Made by a program: the position numbers and the translations under genes. Shown here in pieces: positions 8,723 through 16,415 of a stretch of 64,000 nucleotides of DNA. The notes under the pieces are model-generated. The model was not told the DNA's origin and did no database searches. It was given only the letters and a program-made list of their open reading frames with translations. The stretch spans positions 1 to 64,000 of the forward strand of contig NZ_VTTI01000010.1 of the NCBI RefSeq assembly GCF_008641105.1, written 5' to 3'. Position 1 is the first letter of the stretch; every line of letters starts with the position of its first letter. This DNA is from Halopseudomonas salina (GTDB lineage Bacteria; Pseudomonadota; Gammaproteobacteria; Pseudomonadales; Pseudomonadaceae).

Positions 8723-10078
8723 ATGCCGCAGCAACAAACAGACAATGCCAGCACCATGACCTATCCCGCTAATACATCGCTCGAAACCCTTGAAAAGCGA
8801 ATCAGCGAGCGGATCTGTCATGTGGGCATCTACGGCCTGGGATACGTGGGCTTGCCGTTAGCGCTGCGGTTTGCGCAAGTGGGCATCAGGGTCACCGGCT
8901 TCGACATAGACGTGCACAAAGTGGAAACCCTGAACGGCGGGCACAGCTACATCGAGCGCATAACGTCAGAACAGATTGCAACAGCCCAGGCGGCAGGGTT
9001 CATCGCTACCAACGACTTCGCTCTCACCACTGACGTTGATATTCAGATCATCTGCGTCCCAACGCCACTAGACAGTCATCACCAACCCGACCTGAGCTAT
9101 GTAACGGACACGGTAGACAGCATTCTCCCCTACTTCCGTGAGGGTCAGATACTCAGTCTGGAAAGTACGACCTGGCCCGGCACCACCGAAGAATTGCTGG
9201 AACCGAGATTACGCGCCAAGGGCTTCATACCCGGAGAAAACTGTGCACTGGTGTACTCACCAGAGCGAGAAGACCCAGGCAACGCCCAATACCAGACCGC
9301 AGACATTCCTAAAGTGATAGGCGGGACCACACAGCGCTGCCTTGACCTCGGAGTATCGCTTTACAGTTTAGCGATAAAAACCATGGTGCCCGTAAGCACG
9401 CCTAAAGTCGCTGAAATGACCAAGCTCCTGGAAAACATTCACCGGGCCGTCAATATCGGCCTGGTGAATGAAATGAAGATCGTCGCCGACAAAATGGGCA
9501 TCAATATCCACGAAGTCATCAAGGCAGCCGCCACCAAACCTTTTGGTTTCGTTCCCTACACTCCGGGTCCCGGCCTTGGCGGCCACTGCATACCCATAGA
9601 TCCCTTCTACCTGACATGGAAAGCCAAGGAATACGGGATCAATACGCGTTTCATAGAGCTGGCTGGTGAGATAAATCATTACATGCCGCACTGGGTAGTA
9701 CAGAAGGTAGCAGACGCGCTGAATGATCACGGCAAGCCGGTCAAGGGCAGCAGGATTCTGGTATTGGGCTTGGCCTACAAGAAGAATATTGATGACACAA
9801 GAGAGTCACCCGCGGTGGAAATCATGGCGCTGTTGCAGGATAAGGGGGCGCTAGTGGAGTATTCGGATCCGCATGTGCCTATTTTTCCGCAGAAGCGGGA
9901 TTATAGTTTTGACCTGAAATCGGTCGACCTAACACCCGCTGCGATAGCTGCCTATGATTGCCTCGTACTGGCCACCGACCATGACGCATTCAACTACGGT
10001 AATCTAACAATCTTTCCCAAGCTATTAATCGATACGCGAGGGCGCCTTCCAATTCATCCACAAATTGTTTCCGCATAA
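8723..10078 (+). CDS. wbpA: UDP-N-acetyl-D-glucosamine 6-dehydrogenase (WbpA type)
   Basis: This enzyme oxidises UDP-GlcNAc with two NAD+ to the uronic acid form, an early step for O-antigen or capsule sugars. The 451-residue product has the N-terminal Rossmann motif GIYGLGYVGLPLA (about 33-45), a central region with STTWPGTTEE, the catalytic Cys in GLGGHCIPIDPFY (about 291) and a C-terminal UDP-binding domain with LGLAYKKNIDDTRESPA. AAGGAA precedes the ATG. It shows the same base composition as housekeeping neighbours, while the next gene is clearly AT-rich. The substrate assignment follows overall WbpA likeness (PFYLTWKAKEYG, RFIELAGEIN) and is good but not certain. Confidence 0.85.
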   Translation: MPQQQTDNASTMTYPANTSLETLEKRISERICHVGIYGLGYVGLPLALRFAQVGIRVTGFDIDVHKVETLNGGHSYIERITSEQIATAQAAGFIATNDFALTTDVDIQIICVPTPLDSHHQPDLSYVTDTVDSILPYFREGQILSLESTTWPGTTEELLEPRLRAKGFIPGENCALVYSPEREDPGNAQYQTADIPKVIGGTTQRCLDLGVSLYSLAIKTMVPVSTPKVAEMTKLLENIHRAVNIGLVNEMKIVADKMGINIHEVIKAAATKPFGFVPYTPGPGLGGHCIPIDPFYLTWKAKEYGINTRFIELAGEINHYMPHWVVQKVADALNDHGKPVKGSRILVLGLAYKKNIDDTRESPAVEIMALLQDKGALVEYSDPHVPIFPQKRDYSFDLKSVDLTPAAIAAYDCLVLATDHDAFNYGNLTIFPKLLIDTRGRLPIHPQIVSA

Positions 10079-10095
10079 CATAAGGCGTACGAGCA

Positions 10096-11202
10096 TTGAA
10101 AACGCAGTCGAATCTTGAGCCAACTCCTCAACTAAAGGTCTGTTACGCACTTGCGTACAAGGCTCCAAAATATATAAGAACATTGAGCATTATCCAGGCC
10201 TTAGAACGAGAAGAAAAAATCCACCTCACCGTCGCGACAAACTCTAGTACAAATACTTTTCGATACCTAGAAACAACTTTGAAGCTTATTATTCAAGCAT
10301 TCAGAGGACGACCGGATATATATATATTAGGCTTCAGGGGGCACGAGCTCTATTGGCTATTAAAATTGATTGCAGGAAATAGGCCCATTGTTATTGACGC
10401 ACTAATGTCTCCATATGCATCATTGGTAGAAGAACGTAAACTTGGAAAAGCAGGGTTAATTATTTCTAATATTATTAAAATAGTGGAATCAACGATTTTA
10501 AAGAGCGCAGACCTAATAATCACTGACACTGACTCACATTCAAAATATTACTCAGAAACCTTTTCTATCAGCGAAAAAAAAATAGTGACAGTACCTGTGG
10601 GCGCCATAGAAATAGACCACCTAACCCGGACACCGGTAGAATCATCTTTAACCATACTATTTTATGGATCTTTTTTACCCCTCCACGGCGTTAGCACTAT
10701 CGTTGACGCTATCGCTTTTATCCCCGACATTCCGTTACATTTCATCTTCATTGGTGGTAAGTTGGAGTATGAGAAGACACTAAAAAAAGCTTTTGCAAAA
10801 AGAACGCCAACGTTGAGCTACAAATATATAGAAAGCGTTCCTTTCGACCAACTGATTGATTTCTATATACCCATGGCAGACGTCTGTTTGGGCGGGCCTT
10901 TCGGTGGCACCAAGCAAGCGCATCGCGTTATTACCGGAAAAACATCACAATGCCTAGCCCTTGCCCGAACAACCATTATTGGAGAAACAAACGAGGTAAA
11001 GAATTTCAAGCATAAAGAAAATTGTTTGATAACCAAACAAAACGACCCCAAATCACTAGCGGAGAATATCACCTGGTGTTGGGACAACAGGGACCGTTTA
11101 GAGAAAATTGGAATCGAAGGCAGAAAAATGTATTTCACTCATTTATCTATCGATGTGATTCGAGCCAAGTTAACAACAGCATTATTCAATATGAATTTTT
11201 AA
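10096..11202 (+). CDS. Glycosyltransferase, GT4-like
   Basis: A 368-residue protein with a GT-B layout: an N-terminal acceptor half (KVCYALAYKAPKYIRTLS near residue 13) and a C-terminal donor half with FYGSFLPLHGVSTIVDA (about 195-210), the core position of GT4 enzymes, and later GKTSQCLALARTTIIGE. Sugar donor and acceptor are unknown. The start used is TTG at 10096 with AAGG ten bases upstream, 17 bases after wbpA, so the two probably form one transcript. The gene is strongly AT-rich compared with wbpA, a sign of separate origin. Its 3' end overlaps the convergent methyltransferase gene by four bases. Confidence 0.75.
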   Translation: MKTQSNLEPTPQLKVCYALAYKAPKYIRTLSIIQALEREEKIHLTVATNSSTNTFRYLETTLKLIIQAFRGRPDIYILGFRGHELYWLLKLIAGNRPIVIDALMSPYASLVEERKLGKAGLIISNIIKIVESTILKSADLIITDTDSHSKYYSETFSISEKKIVTVPVGAIEIDHLTRTPVESSLTILFYGSFLPLHGVSTIVDAIAFIPDIPLHFIFIGGKLEYEKTLKKAFAKRTPTLSYKYIESVPFDQLIDFYIPMADVCLGGPFGGTKQAHRVITGKTSQCLALARTTIIGETNEVKNFKHKENCLITKQNDPKSLAENITWCWDNRDRLEKIGIEGRKMYFTHLSIDVIRAKLTTALFNMNF

Positions 11203-11951
11203 ACATTTTTTTTAGCGAGAAAGATAAAACCGTCGCCAAAGTCGCGAACCATTGGGGCCCTCTGTATATTTTTAAAAAACCAAAGCAACAAGAAAACTAT
11301 GCTTTTATTAAAGAATCGCAGTCCACTTCGAGATATACCGCTTTGAGCGGTGGCTGCATCTCTACTTAGAACAGCGGCTTTCTTATAATACAGCTCTCGC
11401 AAACAGTAAAGGGCATTAGTTACAGGAAATCCGTATATATCAATAGTAATAACTGAGAAACCTGCCACCTCCAACTTTTCTTTCAACTCAGAGCGCTCAT
11501 ATCTGCGAACATGACCTGCCCAAACATCGACCGCTTGCCATTTATTCATGTAAGCCGGTACCGAGCCAATAAACAACCCACCAGCAGTCATATAGCTGTG
11601 TATATTACTCAAAAAATTCTGGTCATCTTCAATATGCTCCAAGACTTCAAAAGCCATAATCAGGTCGAACTCCTTCCCTACAGAGTCAAAACTATCGACT
11701 ATCTTTACATTATTAGCTTCATTAAACCGTTGAACCAAAAGATCCCTAGCATCTATAGATGACTCGACCAGCACTACCGATTCACAAGCAACAAAACTGT
11801 TAAACCAAGCAGCAACATCACCAAGCCCCGGACCTATTTCTGCGACCCTAATCGCTCTTTTGTAAGACAAAACGTACCGACGGAGCAGGCGATCAATTTC
11901 AAAGAAACGCATAATAAAACGGGGAGCAGGTGCGCTGATAAATTTTTTCAT
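11199..11951 (-). CDS. Class I SAM-dependent methyltransferase
   Basis: The 250-residue product has the SAM-binding motif VAEIGPGLGDVAAW (about 36-49), an acidic end of strand 2 (VLVESS), and motif II/III-like DLIMAFEVLEHIEDD (about 96-110), typical of the Methyltransf_11/23 group that includes sugar and lipid-carrier methylases. A hydrophobic segment near 215-230 may touch the membrane. It is the last gene of the minus-strand glycan operon that starts next to pilA, with a four-base overlap with the flippase-like gene upstream. A role in methylating a sugar or lipid-linked glycan is inference from context. Confidence 0.75.
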   Translation of the reverse strand: MKKFISAPAPRFIMRFFEIDRLLRRYVLSYKRAIRVAEIGPGLGDVAAWFNSFVACESVVLVESSIDARDLLVQRFNEANNVKIVDSFDSVGKEFDLIMAFEVLEHIEDDQNFLSNIHSYMTAGGLFIGSVPAYMNKWQAVDVWAGHVRRYERSELKEKLEVAGFSVITIDIYGFPVTNALYCLRELYYKKAAVLSRDAATAQSGISRSGLRFFNKSIVFLLLWFFKNIQRAPMVRDFGDGFIFLAKKNV

Positions 11952-12886
11952 TTTTTACCATAGCGAAATGTTGTTAATACCACGCATGTGACGCCAAACA
12001 TTACATCAATGACACAGCAAATCAGCCGATGCATAAGCACCCATGACAATGCATGCTCCCAAGGAACAATTGAACCTGCCAAACTTGTAAATATGGCTTC
12101 TCGCACGCCGATACCTGCTGGTGCAAGAAAAGCAAGCCAGCCAGCTATCACTGAAATTAAAAAAGCGGCAAGCAGAAGGCCAGTACTACCAGCCAACCAA
12201 CCCTCTCCAAACAGAGGTATTATTGAGATTCCGGTAAAGAGCCATGTTGAAGCATATCCTATACCAAGCGTGAAGGAACTATAGATCGATACTGTTGTTA
12301 CCGACAAACCTTTTCCTAGAACCATTGACGTAACAGAAGTCGAAAATCGGATGGATATACATAACAGAAAAAAGTAACATACAGTTACGACTGAGAGAGA
12401 CACCAGGCCCGAAATATAAACTAGCGCAATCACCCAGCCAGCCGTTAGGACTCCAATACACAAGGAGGAAATTTGCTCCCCAACTGAAACGATGGAATTT
12501 ATACGACTGAGCTTGACCCCTTGTTTTGATACAATACCTCTTCCCAGAATCCCAACTATTTTTCCTGGGAAATATTTACCTATTACCAAAAAACCGGTAT
12601 CAATTAGTATGTCTTGAAAGCTTCTAAATATATTGTAAATTCGAAGATATCGCTGCCAAAGAAACGCTGACAGGAAATATACTGACAACATCAAAGCCAT
12701 TACCAACATGGTCGCTACAGGTGAAAAGTTTAAATCTAAAGGAAGTTTTGATTTTGTTTTTAGGAGATAAATAGCTGCCAGCACGAGAGCAATAATAGCC
12801 GCCAAGAAAAAACTACTCCACACAAGCTTTATCCGGGCGCTCTCTCCAAGCCCGACCAACCAAGCACTACCTTCTATATTTCTCAT
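11948..12886 (-). CDS. Flippase-like membrane protein (LPG synthase TM family)
   Basis: A 312-residue protein with about eight membrane helices and the family's central pattern (VIGKYFPGKIVGILGRGIVSKQG, about 95-117, and LAFLAPAGIGVREAIF, about 258-273). This fold is shared by the membrane part of lysylphosphatidylglycerol synthase and by AglD-like proteins of glycan loci, often annotated as flippase-like. Both its start and its stop overlap neighbours by four bases, so it is translationally coupled to the GT2 and methyltransferase genes. A second member of the same broad family lies at 30468-31409. Confidence 0.75.
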   Translation of the reverse strand: MRNIEGSAWLVGLGESARIKLVWSSFFLAAIIALVLAAIYLLKTKSKLPLDLNFSPVATMLVMALMLSVYFLSAFLWQRYLRIYNIFRSFQDILIDTGFLVIGKYFPGKIVGILGRGIVSKQGVKLSRINSIVSVGEQISSLCIGVLTAGWVIALVYISGLVSLSVVTVCYFFLLCISIRFSTSVTSMVLGKGLSVTTVSIYSSFTLGIGYASTWLFTGISIIPLFGEGWLAGSTGLLLAAFLISVIAGWLAFLAPAGIGVREAIFTSLAGSIVPWEHALSWVLMHRLICCVIDVMFGVTCVVLTTFRYGKK

Positions 12887-13773
12887 TCACTTCTCTTATA
12901 CATGAGCATTGTTATCTGTTCGGATATTAGCCCCATCAAGAAAATCATTGCGCTAGAGGTAAACAATAAAGCACTCATATTAGTAAACTTATCAAATGCA
13001 GAAAGGGTATAACCGTACCATCCCATACCTAACATGAAAATAAGAAGTGAAATTGGGGCGAATATTTTCAAGGGAGAATAAAGCGTTCCAATTTTGAATA
13101 TAATTAAAACAAATCTAGTGCCATCCTTTAAAGGCCTGATGTGGCTAGTACCAACCCGTTTTGCGACATGGATAGGCTCATATGCTACCGAATAACCAGC
13201 CCTAAAAAATGCCATAGTGCTGGTGGTTGGATAAGAAAATCCGTTGGGCAATAAATAAATAAACTCCCGAAATTTTTCTGCACGTACCGCTCTAAACCCT
13301 GAAGTTAAATCACTCACTTTATGCCCGGACATGTATGTTGCAAGCCAGTTATAAAATCGGTTAGCAGTCCCACGCCACACATTGGCCTGAGATCCTCGTT
13401 GGCGCGACCCTACGACAAGATCGTGCCCCGAAAGCAGGCGATCAACAAGCTTCACAATAGAATCAGCATCGTGCTGGCCATCCCCATCCATAAATACCAG
13501 AACATCACCTTTAGCATGTCGCGCACCGGTCTTGATCGCCGCCCCATTCCCTTTAGAATAGGGGTGCTTAATAACTATTGCCCCAGCAACAGAGCTGATT
13601 ATTCCTGTATCGTCGTCTGACCCATCATCAACCACGATAACTTCCAAATCAAGCGCAAGTGCCCTTACAGTTTCCACTACAGTGCCTATGGTTGCGGCCT
13701 CATTCTTGGCCGGTATTACCACCGATATTTTCAATTTTACTACTTCTTCTGAGAGTTTCATCATTGCTTTCAA
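12883..13773 (-). CDS. Polyprenyl-phosphate glycosyltransferase, DPM-like GT2
   Basis: A 296-residue GT-A enzyme with SVVIPAKNEAATIG (about 17-30), the nucleotide-binding VVDDGSDDD and the metal-binding MDGDGQHD (about 95-102), then two C-terminal membrane helices (about 232-250 and 265-285). This layout is that of dolichyl/undecaprenyl-phosphate mannose or glucose synthases, which move a sugar from an NDP donor to polyprenyl phosphate at the inner membrane. It would supply the lipid-linked donor for the membrane glycosyltransferase upstream. The ATG at 13773 makes a 74-base overlap with that gene; starts at 13764, 13761 or a TTG at 13734 are possible and the choice is open. Confidence 0.85.
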   Translation of the reverse strand: MKAMMKLSEEVVKLKISVVIPAKNEAATIGTVVETVRALALDLEVIVVDDGSDDDTGIISSVAGAIVIKHPYSKGNGAAIKTGARHAKGDVLVFMDGDGQHDADSIVKLVDRLLSGHDLVVGSRQRGSQANVWRGTANRFYNWLATYMSGHKVSDLTSGFRAVRAEKFREFIYLLPNGFSYPTTSTMAFFRAGYSVAYEPIHVAKRVGTSHIRPLKDGTRFVLIIFKIGTLYSPLKIFAPISLLIFMLGMGWYGYTLSAFDKFTNMSALLFTSSAMIFLMGLISEQITMLMYKRSE

Positions 13774-15703
13774 TCTCTGACTTAAGTTCTTGAATCATCG
13801 ACGCTAGTTTACTATTCGTATCTGGTTTAGCTAATAACTTTTCTCTGCGTCTAACTGCATCGTAAGCAGATTTCTTGTCTCCGTCTTTAAGGTGCAGGTA
13901 AACCTGATATTGCAAAACTGGAGCAACCTGAGGCCCGGCCTGCTCAGCGATATCAAGCTTGGTAAGAGCATTTGATATATCACCCCTACCTTCCTCAGTC
14001 ATTGCATACAAGAAAAATAGCTTTGTATTGTATTCAGGTACCTGAGCTGCCTTATTCTCAATCATAGCATCCAGCAGTCCTGAAAGGTGGCCGTAGTCCA
14101 AATCACCGCATGATTGAGAGGCGATAAATTCATGCAGATCAAATAACAAATTTATTACACTTTGATCTAAATTTCCTGAGGGTACAAGTTCTAGAAGTGA
14201 TTTGAACCGTTCAAGGATTTGATCTGACGTTTCAACCACACAGGCAAATAACAATGCTTGTATTCTAATATTTATGCAGTCTGGACATGCCTTGAAAGTC
14301 TTATCCATTATTCTTAATGAGATTGCATGCTTCTCTTTAACAATAAAGTCTTGGTTAGCATCATACAAATTTTTGGCTTGGCCGTTGGGTAGGCCTTCCA
14401 TTTCAATAAATACAGAATGCAAAGCGGCTCTAACTGAACCGGGATGCTTTTGATTCCAAACATCAGCAGCCTTTGCGGGCTGCCCCCATAAATTTGTAAG
14501 ACCATATAATATTACAAGTAACAAGCAGCAGTAAATAGCATAAGAATATCTAACAATTCTACCGACTCGGCCACGGACCATGAAAACTGTTACAGTCAGG
14601 GACAATACAGCACCATATAGAGCAGTATAATTTCGATGCTCATAATATAGCTCCAGCAGCACGGTGGTGGACTCAATCAGGTGCCCTGTCAAGTACCACG
14701 CCAAAGCAAACAAAAGCCAAACACTTCGCTTTCTCATTTTAAAAGCTAAAATCGAAATAACTGCCCAACCACACATTGCGAGTATAGTTTTCAGTTCAAA
14801 ACCAAGAACCCCAAAATAATCGTGAAACGGCCCATATGACGTTGGGGATTGAGGGAAAAAAGCTGAAAAAAGATATTGCCAAAGGATATAAGTTTCGGTC
14901 AGCAGTCTGTCCCAGGGTGTGTACCCTCGGTGTTCGCTATATTCAAACCAATTAATACTCAATGGCGAAATCTGATATAAAATCACTAATAATGGGAGGA
15001 GTAATGTCAAACGCCTAATATTTTGAAAAGCTTGAGCTTCTGGCACCTTGCGAGCGAATAATAACTCGATTACTAGCGCATAAACGGGGAATATTAGACC
15101 AATTTCTTTGCTGAACACCGAGAGAACACTAAATGCCCCTACGCCTCCAACCTGTATTAACATCGCTTTATTTGGGCTATTTTGGTAAAACTTATATCCG
15201 TGCAAAAACAAACTCACGCCAAAAAGACCAAACAAGGTCGCTAAACCAGTCATACGTTGAATCGCAATTAAACTCGTAGACGCTAATATTGGCAATATGG
15301 CCCACATAAAAGCAGCTGCGACAGATACCCTAAAAGAACTCCCTACAACTTTAGCTTCCGACAACTTTACTAGCCGATGACCTATGTAAACCAGCAATAG
15401 AAAATTCAACAGATGTATGAGTACGTTGAACAACAAAACTGCTTGTGTGTTTCTGGGCCAACCATCAGCGAACGGCACAAAACTTAGAAGCGCCAATGGC
15501 CTTCCTAAAGGCCCTGAATGTCCACCAAACACGAATGACTGAATGTCTCCGGAAGAGGCGAGGGTGGTTAATCCACTGAGATTCGAATAGTCATCATAAT
15601 ATAAGGCGCCGGTTGTACCTGGATAATATGCAAGACCAAGCAGCATAAGTGCCGCAAGTAAAATTAAAGATCGAGAAATTATTAATTTTTTCATATTCAC
15701 CAT
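13700..15703 (-). CDS. TMTC-like membrane glycosyltransferase with C-terminal TPR-like repeats
   Basis: The 667-residue product has about ten membrane helices in residues 8-405 and a soluble, helical C-terminal part (about 430-640) with repeat pattern like TPR units (for example YAMTEEGRGDISNALTKLDI and YQVYLHLKDGDKKSAYDAVR). The first periplasmic loop has an acidic pair in GALYYDDYSNL (Asp37-Asp38), the typical GT-C catalytic loop. This order, GT-C core then TPR, is that of TMTC O-mannosyltransferases and of bacterial protein O-glycosyltransferases. Located right after pilA and before a DPM-like donor synthase, it is a good candidate pilin glycosyltransferase; that role is inference. The start could also be ATG 15694. 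Confidence 0.7.
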   Translation of the reverse strand: MVNMKKLIISRSLILLAALMLLGLAYYPGTTGALYYDDYSNLSGLTTLASSGDIQSFVFGGHSGPLGRPLALLSFVPFADGWPRNTQAVLLFNVLIHLLNFLLLVYIGHRLVKLSEAKVVGSSFRVSVAAAFMWAILPILASTSLIAIQRMTGLATLFGLFGVSLFLHGYKFYQNSPNKAMLIQVGGVGAFSVLSVFSKEIGLIFPVYALVIELLFARKVPEAQAFQNIRRLTLLLPLLVILYQISPLSINWFEYSEHRGYTPWDRLLTETYILWQYLFSAFFPQSPTSYGPFHDYFGVLGFELKTILAMCGWAVISILAFKMRKRSVWLLFALAWYLTGHLIESTTVLLELYYEHRNYTALYGAVLSLTVTVFMVRGRVGRIVRYSYAIYCCLLLVILYGLTNLWGQPAKAADVWNQKHPGSVRAALHSVFIEMEGLPNGQAKNLYDANQDFIVKEKHAISLRIMDKTFKACPDCINIRIQALLFACVVETSDQILERFKSLLELVPSGNLDQSVINLLFDLHEFIASQSCGDLDYGHLSGLLDAMIENKAAQVPEYNTKLFFLYAMTEEGRGDISNALTKLDIAEQAGPQVAPVLQYQVYLHLKDGDKKSAYDAVRRREKLLAKPDTNSKLASMIQELKSEIESNDETLRRSSKIENIGGNTGQE

Positions 15704-15735
15704 AAAAAAACCCCGGCATGAAGGCCGGGGTTTTT
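15704..15735. terminator. Bidirectional Rho-independent terminator after pilA
   Basis: CCCCGGC (15711-15717) pairs with GCCGGGG (15724-15730), flanked by seven A on the left and five T on the right, so it can work in both directions. For pilA, on the minus strand, the U-tract ends exactly at the start codon of the TMTC-like gene. Pilin mRNA would mostly end here and a fraction would read through into the glycan operon. Confidence 0.9.
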
Positions 15736-15746
15736 AGTCTACTAAA

Positions 15747-16151
15747 TCAACCGCGGCAAGAGCCCGGCATCCACTTAAGAGGCAGACCAGAACATACCCA
15801 CTCGCCTATACGGTTTGTGGAAGTATCCGACGGAGTTAGGGTAACAGTCACTGTCTCGCCGAAGTTCTTACCTGTTGCTGTAACTTCGCCTGAACTTGCG
15901 TCTACGAGAAGAGTAGAAACATACTGGGTCGAGCTAAAACCTGTGGAACAAGTATCAAGGTTTGAAAAACCTTCAGACTGAACTATCTCAGTCACACATG
16001 TCCGCGCCGAGCTAGCAGCCAGAACAATCTCAGAGGCCTTAGCGCGGTTAGTGTAATCCTGGTATGCCGGCAGCGCGATGGCAGCCAGAATACCGATGAT
16101 CGCTACAACGATCATCAGTTCGATCAATGTAAAACCTTTTTGAGCTTTCAT
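15747..16151 (-). CDS. pilA: Type IV major pilin PilA
   Basis: The major subunit of the type IV pilus. The 134-residue prepilin has a six-residue leader MKAQKG, then the processed and methylated Phe+1 in [20 protein letters not shown] with Glu+5. Two cysteines near the C-terminus (WVC...GSC) form the usual D-loop. GGAG lies seven bases before ATG 16151; the frame extends four codons further, without a site. It is divergent from pilBCD, has its own sigma-54 promoter and a strong terminator, and is followed by probable glycosylation genes. Ser/Thr-rich stretches ([19 protein letters not shown]) are plausible O-glycan sites, but no site can be assigned. Confidence 0.95.
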   Translation of the reverse strand: MKAQKGFTLIELMIVVAIIGILAAIALPAYQDYTNRAKASEIVLAASSARTCVTEIVQSEGFSNLDTCSTGFSSTQYVSTLLVDASSGEVTATGKNFGETVTVTLTPSDTSTNRIGEWVCSGLPLKWMPGSCRG

Positions 16152-16198
16152 AGTCAACTCCATTTATGTGATTTAGCCTAGAGGCTGCTTTTCTAAAT

Positions 16199-16213
16199 GC
16201 ATAATCCGTGCCA
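16199..16213 (-). promoter_or_regulatory. Sigma-54 promoter of pilA
   Basis: Read on the minus strand the bases are TGGCACGGATTATGC. The TGGCAC block is a full match to the -24 element, and GG and GC are separated by exactly ten bases, as sigma-54 requires. The expected transcript start is near 16187, about 36 bases before the pilA ATG. Pilin genes of Pseudomonas are known to use RpoN with the PilS-PilR system. Confidence 0.85.
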
Positions 16214-16289
16214 GATCCATGATAGCCCGGCTACGCTGCCCTGCGTTTCAGATGCTACCACTTGTTACCGGAAATTCATCACCTAGCTC

Positions 16290-16314
16290 GTCACTGTGTG
16301 ACGTAATTTGTCAC
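16290..16314. promoter_or_regulatory. Candidate PilR enhancer sites
   Basis: GTCACTGTGTGAC (16290-16302) is an inverted repeat of GTCAC/GTGAC, and a third half-site GTCAC follows at 16310-16314. The array lies about 105-125 bases upstream of the predicted sigma-54 start of pilA, the proper distance for an enhancer-binding protein. PilR is the expected binder by analogy with P. aeruginosa. It may also influence the divergent pilB gene. Confidence 0.5.
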
Positions 16315-16415
16315 ATCGGTGATCTTTGCGCAGAGACTATGTCTCCTGTCAGGCACTGCTGTACTATAGTCCCAAATGAAATGCTACTAATAACGGATCG
16401 AGACAGCCTTAGCCT

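Noticed and set aside
16320..16415. Possible sigma-54 or sigma-70 promoter for pilB
   Set aside because: TACTATAG near 16361 resembles a -10 but no -35 or GG-N10-GC pattern fits at the right spacing.
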